Shown: positions 44,082 to 52,369 of the stretch, in pieces | Layout: every line of letters begins with the position of its first letter | Numbering within the stretch: position 1 is the first letter of the stretch | Assembly: GCA_017561935.1 (NCBI GenBank) | Contig: JAFZBE010000069.1 | Span: 1 to 64,000 of the forward strand | Direction of reading: 5' to 3' | Source of the DNA: Bacteroidales bacterium | GTDB lineage: Bacteria; Bacteroidota; Bacteroidia; Bacteroidales; UBA3663 | Length of the DNA stretch: 64,000 nt | Translations under genes and position numbers: made by a program | Notes under the pieces: generated by a model | Database searches by the model: none | Told to the model about the DNA's origin: nothing | Seen by the model: the letters and a program-made list of their open reading frames with translations, nothing else

Positions 44082-45467
44082 ATGGAAGCAGTATTTAGTT
44101 ACATTATCGGTTTAGGCGCTGCGGTGATGATGCCGATCATCTTCACTATCCTTGGCGTCTGCATCAAGATTCCTTTTTCGAAAGCGCTGAAGAGCGGCCT
44201 GTTGGTAGGCGTCGGTTTCGTCGGCTTGAGTATCATCACTGCCCTGCTCGTTGACACGATGTCACCGGCATTGTCGAAGGTGGTGGAGATCTACAATCTT
44301 GAACTAGGCGTGTTCGACATGGGATGGCCTGCAGCCGCTTCGGTGGCCTACAATACTTTGGTAGGTTCGTTCATCATCCCCGTCTGCCTTGGTGTAAACC
44401 TCGTGCTTCTCCTGCTGGGTTGCACACGAACAGTGAACATCGACCTGTGGAACTACTGGCACTTTGCCTTCATCGGAGCGGTTTGCTACTTCATGACCGA
44501 TTCGATTGCCTGGGGCTTTTTTGCCGCTGTAATCTGCTACATCATCACGCTTGTGCTGGCCGACATCACTGCTAAACGTTTCCAGAAGTTCTATCCCGGT
44601 ATGGATGGAATCTCCATACCGCAGCCTTTCTGCCAGGGCTTCATGCCGTTTGCTGTCGCCATCAACAAATTGCTCGATTACATCCCCGGCATCAATAAAG
44701 TTCAGATCGATTCGGAGGGCATGAAGAAGAAGTTCGGTCTCTTCGGCGAACCGCTGTTTTTGGGCGTACTCATCGGCATCATCATCGGTTGCCTGGCCTG
44801 CAAGGACTGGAACGAGGTGGTGGCCAACATCCCGAAGACGCTGCAGATCGGCATTAAGATGGGTGCGGTGATGGAGCTTATTCCACGTATCACCAGCCTC
44901 TTCATCGAAGGTCTGAAACCCATTGCCGAAGCTACCAAGAGTCTCATCGCCGCTAAGTTCGGCGAGGACAAGGAGCTCTACATCGGTATGTCACCAGCAC
45001 TTGTCATCGGTCATCCAACCACGTTGGTTGTTTCTCTGCTTCTGATCCCTGTGACCCTCGTCCTCGCAGTAGTTCTTCCAGGCAACGAATTTCTGCCACT
45101 GGCTTCTTTGGCCGGCATGTTCTACGTCTTTGTCATGGTATTGCCCTATACCAATGGCAACGTCCTCCGTTCGTTCATAGTCGGACTAATCATGATGGCT
45201 GTTGGACTCTATTTCGTCACATGGATGGCCGGCGACTTCACCAGTGCAGCTCACACTGTAGCCGAGATTCACCCCGACGACAAGACTGTACAGGTACCGG
45301 CAGGATTCCAAGCTGGCGCTCTTGACTTTGCGTCAAGCCCACTATCCACGCTAATCTATGCCTGTGTGAAGTACCTCAAGTTCATCGGTGCCGCCATCCT
45401 CACCATCCTCGCTCTGGGCATGGTAGTTTGGAACAAGATGCTGCTGAGTAAGGCTGAAAAGAATTAA
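44082..45467 (+). CDS. Galactitol-type PTS IIC permease without IIA/IIB partners
   Basis: An integral membrane protein with about 11-12 predicted helices, matching the galactitol family of PTS IIC (GatC): MEAVFSYIIGLGAAVMMPI, KSGLLVGVGFVGLSIIT, and the central FGEPLFLGVLIGIIIG. In enteric bacteria GatC works with GatA and GatB to import and phosphorylate galactitol. No IIA, IIB, EI or HPr gene is in the window, and Bacteroidetes mostly lack sugar PTS, so this is probably a secondary transporter. It is followed by kduI after 30 bases, which suggests unsaturated-uronate derivatives as substrate (inference). Confidence 0.87.
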   Translation: MEAVFSYIIGLGAAVMMPIIFTILGVCIKIPFSKALKSGLLVGVGFVGLSIITALLVDTMSPALSKVVEIYNLELGVFDMGWPAAASVAYNTLVGSFIIPVCLGVNLVLLLLGCTRTVNIDLWNYWHFAFIGAVCYFMTDSIAWGFFAAVICYIITLVLADITAKRFQKFYPGMDGISIPQPFCQGFMPFAVAINKLLDYIPGINKVQIDSEGMKKKFGLFGEPLFLGVLIGIIIGCLACKDWNEVVANIPKTLQIGIKMGAVMELIPRITSLFIEGLKPIAEATKSLIAAKFGEDKELYIGMSPALVIGHPTTLVVSLLLIPVTLVLAVVLPGNEFLPLASLAGMFYVFVMVLPYTNGNVLRSFIVGLIMMAVGLYFVTWMAGDFTSAAHTVAEIHPDDKTVQVPAGFQAGALDFASSPLSTLIYACVKYLKFIGAAILTILALGMVVWNKMLLSKAEKN

Positions 45468-45497
45468 CAATGAACAATAAATAATAAACGTTTTTTT

Positions 45498-46451
45498 ATG
45501 AAGAAACTGTTTCTATTTGGCGCATTGGCCATTCTTGCTATGGGCGCCACAGCTCAGATTCACATGACCAAGCAGATCGCTTGTCATCCTGACGACGTGA
45601 AGCATTACGACACCAAGACCCTCCGCGAACGTTTCGTGATGGAGAAGGTCATGGTAGCCGACGAGATCAACCTCACCTATTCGATGTACGACCGCTTTAT
45701 CTTCGGTGGTGCCATGCCTGTGACAAAAGAGCTCAAGCTGGAGGTTACCCAGGAGATTCGTGATGTATTCTTGAAGCAAGACTATTTCCTCTTCAACCGC
45801 GAACTCGGCGTAATCAACTGCGGCCAGGGTGCAGGTGTTGTCATTGTAGATGGCGTGCAGTACCCGTTGGGTCCCAAGGAGGCGCTCTATGTGGGCCGTG
45901 AGAACAAGGAGGTATCTTTCAAGAGCAACGATCCCTCAAATCCAGCTAAGTTCTATCTCAACTCGGCTACTGCCCATAAGAAGTTCAAGAACCAGTGGAT
46001 CACCCTCGATGGGCGCAAGAACGGCAAGGTGCAGTCGCTGAAGGCTTCGGTATGGGGCCCTGTAGGCACGAAGGAAGAGGCCAACGGACGCACCATCTAT
46101 AAGCTCATCGTGAACGACGTCCTTGAAGAGGGTCCTTGCCAGTTGCAGATGGGTTTGACCCAGCTCGAACCGGGTGCAGTATGGAACACCATGCCTCCGC
46201 ATCTGCATGGTCGTCGTGTTGAGGCTTACTACTACTTCAACCTGCCTGAAGGTCAGACTATCGACCACGTAATGGGTGAGCCACAGGAGAGCCGCAACGT
46301 ATGGCTCCACAACGAACAGGCAATCATGAGTCCCGAATGGTCGATTCACGCTGCTGCTGGCACCTATTTCTATACCTTCATCTGGGGCATGGCCGGCGAG
46401 AACCTTGAGTACAACGACAAGGATCAGGTCGAGGTGATTGACATCCGCTAA
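45498..46451 (+). CDS. kduI: 5-keto-4-deoxyuronate isomerase with signal peptide
   Basis: KduI isomerises 5-keto-4-deoxyuronate (DKI) to 2,5-diketo-3-deoxygluconate in pectin and uronate breakdown. Conserved features are [19 protein letters not shown]-like opening (seen as [15 protein letters not shown]), the metal-binding [15 protein letters not shown] and the C-terminal [19 protein letters not shown] and FIWGMAGEN. Unlike the cytosolic E. coli enzyme it starts with a clear signal peptide ([17 protein letters not shown], 20 residues), so it probably acts in the periplasm. The gene sits between the permease and an exported phosphatase. Confidence 0.93.
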   Translation: MKKLFLFGALAILAMGATAQIHMTKQIACHPDDVKHYDTKTLRERFVMEKVMVADEINLTYSMYDRFIFGGAMPVTKELKLEVTQEIRDVFLKQDYFLFNRELGVINCGQGAGVVIVDGVQYPLGPKEALYVGRENKEVSFKSNDPSNPAKFYLNSATAHKKFKNQWITLDGRKNGKVQSLKASVWGPVGTKEEANGRTIYKLIVNDVLEEGPCQLQMGLTQLEPGAVWNTMPPHLHGRRVEAYYYFNLPEGQTIDHVMGEPQESRNVWLHNEQAIMSPEWSIHAAAGTYFYTFIWGMAGENLEYNDKDQVEVIDIR

Positions 46452-46478
46452 CCGGAAAGCGCCAAATTCTTCGAACGG

Positions 46479-47573
46479 ATGCGCCCCATATTCATCATAG
46501 CCACCTGTGCCCTCACCTCTACTGGAGTCTGGGCGCAGGTGGTTTTCAATTCGGTATCTGTCCATACCCGTAGTGGACAGACACACAGTTATGCCATCGA
46601 GCAGGTGGATAGCATTACCTTCGATACTGTACGAAGCGTTCAAACCGACAAGTGGTACCACATGCTTGAAAACCCTGGCGTTGCTGATTATCTGCGGGAC
46701 TTCGAATACGATCCGTCTGACTACACCTACCATCGGCTCTTTGATTACCGAGGAGCGCCATATCTCGACGCACGACAAGATTGGCCATATGGTGTAACTT
46801 TGGGCGATACGACTTATTACAATCTTATACCCAACAAGACCTATACCCTTCAAAAATGTGAAGACGGAGTGTTTTCACCCATCACTATCCAAACCTTGGG
46901 CCAGCTGCGCATGATCAAGGCCGAAGGCGTGGACAATGTGCGCGATCTGGGCGGTTGGCCTACCTCGGACGGTAAACACATACGTTACGGAAGGCTCTAC
47001 CGAGGCGTCGAAATGAACACACTCTACGCACCAGTGCCAGAGAATGCTCAGTCGGTTCACACCATCACCGACAATGACAAAAAGATACTGCGTGATGAGC
47101 TCGGCATTCGTGCTGAACTGGACTTGAGGGATAAAAAAGAGAATCCACTCAAAGACTGCTCGGCCCTCGGGCCTGACATCGTCTATGCCAATTACACCAT
47201 CAGATACGGCGAAATATCATCTACCGAGAACCGTACCCTACTACTCTCCTGCTTCCGATTCATTGCCGAGCAAGTCGAAGCTGAACGCCCGGTGTATATC
47301 CACTGCATCTGGGGTGCTGACCGCACGGGTTTGCTTTGCATGATGCTCGAAGGACTTTTGGGCGTCAGCCAAAGCAATTTAGACAAGGACTACGAACTGA
47401 CATCTTTCTGCGGGAACACACGCTATCGGAATGACATTACCTATCTGGGAGTCCTTCAAACAATAATTGCCATGGATGGGATAACATTACAAGACAAGTT
47501 CCGCAACTGTTGGAAACAATTCGGAGCAACAGATGCGGAACTGGATAAGTTCATCACGTTGATGACGGAGTAA
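46479..47573 (+). CDS. Exported tyrosine phosphatase (Y_phosphatase3-like)
   Basis: A 364-residue protein with signal peptide (MRPIFIIATCALTSTGVWAQ). The P-loop IHCIWGADRTG (Cys 276, Arg 282) fits the Cys-x5-Arg signature of dual-specificity or tyrosine phosphatases, and DNVRDLGGWPTSDGK with RYGRLYRG is the N-terminal signature of the Y_phosphatase3 group, whose members act on phosphotyrosine or phosphoinositides. The first 130 residues form a separate beta-rich domain. The substrate is unknown; a periplasmic location means it cannot act on cytosolic phosphoproteins. It follows kduI by 27 bases and converges on the EEP gene. Confidence 0.87.
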   Translation: MRPIFIIATCALTSTGVWAQVVFNSVSVHTRSGQTHSYAIEQVDSITFDTVRSVQTDKWYHMLENPGVADYLRDFEYDPSDYTYHRLFDYRGAPYLDARQDWPYGVTLGDTTYYNLIPNKTYTLQKCEDGVFSPITIQTLGQLRMIKAEGVDNVRDLGGWPTSDGKHIRYGRLYRGVEMNTLYAPVPENAQSVHTITDNDKKILRDELGIRAELDLRDKKENPLKDCSALGPDIVYANYTIRYGEISSTENRTLLLSCFRFIAEQVEAERPVYIHCIWGADRTGLLCMMLEGLLGVSQSNLDKDYELTSFCGNTRYRNDITYLGVLQTIIAMDGITLQDKFRNCWKQFGATDAELDKFITLMTE

Positions 47574-47581
47574 GGAGTATT

Positions 47582-48637
47582 TTAAGGATTGAACGTGAAG
47601 TCAGCGATGAGGGGACGATGATCGGAATAGGAGACCGTATCGACACGCACCGCTTGCAGTTCGAATTCCCGGGAATACAGAATATGATCCAGACGAAGAT
47701 GCAGTTTCTGATCGACAAACGTAAATCCCAAACCCGTGCCCCCACGCCACCATGCATCACTCAATCGATCGCGGTGATTCTCGTGAACATTTCGGCTGCG
47801 ACAATTCTGAATGGTACGCATACATCGGGCTCCGCTCATATCATTAAAATCTCCACAGACGATGAGTGGGTTGGGACAATTGCGCAGCGAATCGGCAATA
47901 GATTGCGACTCAATGCCACGATAGGCATAGCCGAATTGCAGGTTCTCGTAGATGTTATGGACTTTCTGACGTTTTCCTTTGCTTTGGCTTTTGGCAGAGT
48001 CGTAGGAATTGGTGCGCAGATGAACATGAACCAGAGTAACAGGAGTCCCATCGACATCGGCCGTAGCCTCATAGACAATCATATAGTTACCGATAAATTC
48101 CACAGCGTCCTGATCGAGATAGGGATAGTCACGCTTAATCTGCTCCATATCCAAATGATAGGTGCGGAAATTGCTAAGCGGATAGCGGCTGTAAATTGAG
48201 AGGTCGGCATACATGGCAACCAACTGTTCGAATGCCAGGAAATCATGAAGACTATAGGGATAGGTCTCGCGCAGCATCTTTTCGAATTCGTGTGCCGTGC
48301 CTGGAGTATTCTCGGGCAGGAACAAGATATCGGCATCGAGGTTTTTCACGTAATCGATGAACGGAGCACCATGCAGGGGAGCATATTCAACCTTTCCACA
48401 AATGTTATACTCGAGGATTCGTATTGTTCCTTCAGGCTTCTCGTCGGGTAATTCACCAGAAAGATGGAGTGGTATCTGCTCGGTACATCCATTGACGAGC
48501 AAGGTCAGGAATGCCATGATAAGTGTCGTCTTCCACTTGCGCAAAAGAAGCGACAAAAGCGTCACTCCCGCCAAGACAAGGACAACGACTGGCGCTGCCA
48601 ATATCGCCATCTCGAAAGTCTCCTGGGTTACTTGCAT
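47582..48637 (-). CDS. Endonuclease/exonuclease/phosphatase (EEP) family protein, membrane-anchored
   Basis: Two hydrophobic helices at the N-terminus (about residues 10-50) precede an EEP-fold domain with ILEYNICG, FLPENTPG, HVHLRTNSYDSAKS, VCGDFNDMSG and the closing SYSDHRPLIADF, which supply the metal and catalytic residues. The domain should face the periplasm. The family hydrolyses phosphodiesters in nucleic acids, lipids or inositides; the substrate here cannot be told. The start overlaps the stop of the glycosyltransferase gene by ten bases, so it is last in the fcl operon. Confidence 0.85.
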   Translation of the reverse strand: MQVTQETFEMAILAAPVVVLVLAGVTLLSLLLRKWKTTLIMAFLTLLVNGCTEQIPLHLSGELPDEKPEGTIRILEYNICGKVEYAPLHGAPFIDYVKNLDADILFLPENTPGTAHEFEKMLRETYPYSLHDFLAFEQLVAMYADLSIYSRYPLSNFRTYHLDMEQIKRDYPYLDQDAVEFIGNYMIVYEATADVDGTPVTLVHVHLRTNSYDSAKSQSKGKRQKVHNIYENLQFGYAYRGIESQSIADSLRNCPNPLIVCGDFNDMSGARCMRTIQNCRSRNVHENHRDRLSDAWWRGGTGLGFTFVDQKLHLRLDHILYSREFELQAVRVDTVSYSDHRPLIADFTFNP

Positions 48638-49755
48638 AACGTCGTGTACATTTTAATAAACTCGTCAGCTATACAGCGGGTATCGTAATTTTCTTCGACA
48701 AGTCTTCTTCCCCTCAGACCCATCTGCTTCAGTTCGTTCTCATCAAGATTTATAAACTGGCAAAGTGCAGACTTTATTGCATCGGCCGACACATCGACAC
48801 ACCAGCCACAACGTTCGGTGTCGAGTATGCTCCAAGGAGTGCCCTTCGTTGTCAAAACAGGTGTGCCTGAAGCCAATGCCTCGGCTACGACGATACCGAA
48901 GTTCTCGGAATGTGTGGGAAGCACAAAAAGGTCAGCCTCACGGAACAGACTCCATTTCATGTCGTCATAGATACCTCCGAGCCACTGGACATGTTGATTC
49001 AATCCGAGCCTATCGGCCAGCGAACGAAGACTATCGAGATAAGCGGAATCGCCATCCCCTGCAATTTGCAACACATAGTCACAAAGTAGCCCATCGTCCA
49101 ATAACAATTCTGAAAAAGCCAGTAGCAGCATTTCAATGCCCTTCTTGGGATGCACACGGCTCAGGAATAAAATCTTCCGTGTCCTACGCCAACTTGTTTT
49201 AATCTCAATGCCATCCGTATCGACTCCATTCACGATAACGAAAACCTTAGGATGCCAGTTGGACAAAAGCCTGCAATACTGCGAGATTCTTACAATATTC
49301 TGGCGCTCGCTTTCGGCAGTTGCATGAACCACATCTGATGCGAAGAGTGCTTTTCGCTGATAAGCAAGCAACGAAGGCAACTTACGGGTCCAATAATGAC
49401 GACGCACAATCCATGGTTCGAGCATGCCATGAGGCGAAAGGATGACGGGATAGCCCGCCTCCTTGGCCCAAAGGACTGCTAAAGCGAAATAAGGTTGCCA
49501 ACAACAATTGACATGGACAACGTCGGGACGAATCTCATCGAGCAGCCTCAAGTATTCAGTTCGCACACGCCATACCTTCCACGACCTGGGCAGATAATGC
49601 AATAGTGCATGACGCACCGGCAACTCATCTTGAGCTCGGTGCGCCACGATATGCATTTCCACCATTTTACCCAACGCCTCGGAAAGCGACTGCATATACA
49701 TGCTGGTGCCTCCATCTTGTCGGGACATGGAAGGGATGTAGTGAAGGACTTTCAA
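48628..49755 (-). CDS. Glycosyltransferase family 4
   Basis: A GT-B-fold transferase: the N-terminus YIPSMSRQDGGTSMYMQSL, the middle LSPHGMLEPW, and the donor-binding FLSRVHPKKGIEML and PTHSENFGIVVAEALASGTPV with the conserved Glu. Donor and acceptor are unknown, but its place directly behind fcl and gmd suggests a fucose- or mannose-containing glycan. There is no membrane segment. Confidence 0.9.
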   Translation of the reverse strand: MKVLHYIPSMSRQDGGTSMYMQSLSEALGKMVEMHIVAHRAQDELPVRHALLHYLPRSWKVWRVRTEYLRLLDEIRPDVVHVNCCWQPYFALAVLWAKEAGYPVILSPHGMLEPWIVRRHYWTRKLPSLLAYQRKALFASDVVHATAESERQNIVRISQYCRLLSNWHPKVFVIVNGVDTDGIEIKTSWRRTRKILFLSRVHPKKGIEMLLLAFSELLLDDGLLCDYVLQIAGDGDSAYLDSLRSLADRLGLNQHVQWLGGIYDDMKWSLFREADLFVLPTHSENFGIVVAEALASGTPVLTTKGTPWSILDTERCGWCVDVSADAIKSALCQFINLDENELKQMGLRGRRLVEENYDTRCIADEFIKMYTTLCK

Positions 49756-49767
49756 CGATATCTATGT

Positions 49768-50880
49768 TTACTTAACTACACCCTTTTCGAGGAACTCGGC
49801 CAGGTTAGTGCGCATGACAGAAGCCACATGATCGGCAGCCACCTTCTCCATATCATGTTTCACCATAATCTTGACAAGCTGTTCAAAGGTCGTCTTCTGA
49901 GGATCCCATCCTAATTCACGCTTTGCTTTCGATGGATCGCCCCAAAGGTTCACTACATCGGTTGGACGATAGAAGTCGGGACTCACTTCGACAAGTGTCT
50001 TGCCCACGAGGTCGGCGGGTCCAGCCACACAGACGCCCTTCTCGTCGAGACCTTCGCCATGGAACTCAAGCTCCATGCCTGCTGCCTTGAAGGCATAGTA
50101 GCAGAACTCGCGCACCGAATGCTGCACACCGGTAGCGATGACGAAATCATCGGGTTTGTCATGCTGGAGAATGAGCCACATGCACTCCACGTAGTCGCGA
50201 GCATAGCCCCAGTCGCGAAGACTAGAGAGATTGCCGAGATAGAGACGCTGCTGCTTCCCCTGTGCGATACGTGCGGCGGCAAGAGTGATCTTGCGGGTCA
50301 CAAAGGTTTCTCCACGACGCTCCGACTCGTGGTTGAAGAGGATGCCCGAGCAGCAGAACATATTGTAAGCCTCACGATACTCCTTTACGATCCAGTAGCC
50401 ATAGAGCTTGGCCACTGCGTAAGGAGAATAAGGATGGAAAGGTGTCTCCTCGTTCTGGGGAACCTCCTCCACCTTGCCATAAAGTTCGGAGGTAGATGCC
50501 TGATAGATGCGGCATGAAGATTCCAGATGATTCGCACGAACGGCTTCAAGGACACGAAGTACGCCCGTAGCATCGACATCGGCAGTGAACTCAGGAGCAT
50601 CGAAGCTTACCTGCACATGGCTCTGTGCAGCGAGGTTATAGATCTCGGTCGGCTTCACCTTGTCGATGACCTTCACAAGGCTCATCGAGTCGCCCATGTC
50701 TCCATAATGTAGATGGAACTGCGGATGACCTTCGAGATGAGCGATGCGCTCACGATAGTCAACGGAACTGCGGCGAATGACGCCGTGTACTTCATACCCC
50801 TTGCTGATAAGGAACTCCGACAAGTAAGAGCCATCCTGACCAGTGACGCCCGTGATGAGGGCTACTTTTCTTTCTGACAT
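49768..50880 (-). CDS. gmd: GDP-mannose 4,6-dehydratase
   Basis: First step of de novo GDP-L-fucose synthesis. This SDR-family enzyme has the nucleotide-binding [14 protein letters not shown], substrate-binding [20 protein letters not shown] and the catalytic Tyr-x3-Lys in [13 protein letters not shown]. Length 370 is normal. It is 26 bases after fcl and 12 before the glycosyltransferase. Confidence 0.97.
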   Translation of the reverse strand: MSERKVALITGVTGQDGSYLSEFLISKGYEVHGVIRRSSVDYRERIAHLEGHPQFHLHYGDMGDSMSLVKVIDKVKPTEIYNLAAQSHVQVSFDAPEFTADVDATGVLRVLEAVRANHLESSCRIYQASTSELYGKVEEVPQNEETPFHPYSPYAVAKLYGYWIVKEYREAYNMFCCSGILFNHESERRGETFVTRKITLAAARIAQGKQQRLYLGNLSSLRDWGYARDYVECMWLILQHDKPDDFVIATGVQHSVREFCYYAFKAAGMELEFHGEGLDEKGVCVAGPADLVGKTLVEVSPDFYRPTDVVNLWGDPSKAKRELGWDPQKTTFEQLVKIMVKHDMEKVAADHVASVMRTNLAEFLEKGVVK

Positions 50881-50906
50881 AATATTTCGTCTTTTTTAAT
50901 TTTTTC

Positions 50907-52112
50907 TTATTCGATTGACTGTTTGTACCAGTCGAACAACTTACGGACACCATCTTCGATTTCCACCTTGTGGGTCCAACCCAACGAATGCAGCTTGGAG
51001 ACATCGATGAGTTTGCGCATTGTTCCATCGGGTTTGGAAGAGTCGAATTCCACTGTTCCCGTAAAGCCAACAGCCTTGACCACAAGTTCGGAGAGTTCGC
51101 GAATGGTCAATTCTTTACCTGTACCCACATTGATGTGGCAATTGCGAATCTCTCCCAGAGAAGGAATGGCACCACCACGTCCAGCCGAATGATTTCGATC
51201 GACAGCACCATCTGTGGTAGCTCCATAATGGACCGAAGAATACTTCTCGATGCCGATGATATCGCTGAAATCCACATTGAGGAGCACATGAACGGAAGCA
51301 TCGGCCATATCCTCACTCCAAAGGAACTCTCGCAGCGGCGTGCCCGTTCCCCAAAGAGTTACCTTATTATCCTCGATGCCATACCAAGCCAACACCTTGT
51401 GGATGATAGATTCGTCGGTCGTCTCATCGATCTGATAGCGCACCTTCCCGCCTTGTTCGGGGATGGTGGCACCTACAGGACGAATGGCCAAGTCTCGGCG
51501 GATGGATGCCCAATCGTTATCGTTGATGAGTTTCGAAAGATAGATCTTACGCATCATCGCTGGCATGACATGAGAATTCTCGAGATGGAAGTTGTCGTTG
51601 GGTCCATAGAGGTTGGTGGGCATTACAGCGATATAGTTCGTGCCGTATTGGAGGTTGTATGATTCACACATCTTCAGACCTGCAATCTTGGCAATGGCAT
51701 ATTCCTCATTGGTATATTCCAGGGGTGAAGTAAGCAGGCAATCCTCCCGCATCGGCTGGGGTGCATTCTTCGGATAGATACATGTCGATCCAAGGAATAA
51801 TAGTTTTTTCACATCATGTGAATAGGCCTCGGAGATAACATTGCATTGGATTTTCATGTTCATCATAATGAAGTCGGCACGATAAAGTGAATTAGCCATG
51901 ATACCACCTACGAAAGCGGCAGCCAAAACCACAGCGTCGGGCCGTTCTTCATCAAAGAAGCGACGTACGGCCAGCTGGTCGGTAAGATCCAGTTCCCTAT
52001 GGGTACGTCCTACGAGATTGGTATAACCTCTTGATAACAGATTATTCCAAATAGCAGAACCGACGAGACCACGATGTCCTGCCACATAAATCTTACAACT
52101 TTTATCCAACAT
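50907..52112 (-). CDS. fcl: GDP-L-fucose synthase
   Basis: Epimerase-reductase that turns the Gmd product into GDP-L-fucose. Seen are the NADP-binding GHRGLVGSAIWNNLL, the signature LFLGSTCIYPKNAPQPM and the catalytic Tyr-x3-Lys in YTNEEYAIAKIAG. At 401 residues it is longer than the E. coli enzyme (321); the extra sequence lies in the middle, around SDIIGIEKYSSVHYGATTD, as in other Bacteroidetes. It heads the operon. Confidence 0.95.
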   Translation of the reverse strand: MLDKSCKIYVAGHRGLVGSAIWNNLLSRGYTNLVGRTHRELDLTDQLAVRRFFDEERPDAVVLAAAFVGGIMANSLYRADFIMMNMKIQCNVISEAYSHDVKKLLFLGSTCIYPKNAPQPMREDCLLTSPLEYTNEEYAIAKIAGLKMCESYNLQYGTNYIAVMPTNLYGPNDNFHLENSHVMPAMMRKIYLSKLINDNDWASIRRDLAIRPVGATIPEQGGKVRYQIDETTDESIIHKVLAWYGIEDNKVTLWGTGTPLREFLWSEDMADASVHVLLNVDFSDIIGIEKYSSVHYGATTDGAVDRNHSAGRGGAIPSLGEIRNCHINVGTGKELTIRELSELVVKAVGFTGTVEFDSSKPDGTMRKLIDVSKLHSLGWTHKVEIEDGVRKLFDWYKQSIE

Positions 52113-52153
52113 ATCTTATCACTTATTTCCCGTAGATAATAAAAATTTGTGCG

Positions 52154-52184
52154 CAAATTTACAAAAATCATTTCAATTACGAAA
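52154..52184 (-). promoter_or_regulatory. Probable promoter of the fcl-gmd operon
   Basis: Minus-strand TTTC (52181-52184), 19-nt spacer, TAAATTTG (52154-52161). The -33 element differs by one base from TTTG. Confidence 0.5.
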
Positions 52185-52296
52185 ACAGATAATGGTTTTT
52201 CATCTAAAAAATGAATGATTTTGCAATATTTAGCACCCAATTGTCAATTCTACTAAAGAATTTTGAGCCAAATGAAAGTAAAAAACGAAAGGTAAT

Positions 52297-52328
52297 GTTG
52301 CACAAGAATGAAAAAATAAGTAACTTTG
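52297..52328 (+). promoter_or_regulatory. Promoter of the PIN/coiled-coil gene
   Basis: GTTG (52297-52300), 20-nt spacer, TAACTTTG (52321-52328), 41 nt before the ATG. Confidence 0.6.
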
Positions 52329-52369
52329 CACCGCGATTAAGTGTTGATTGCACATTTTATAATATTTAA

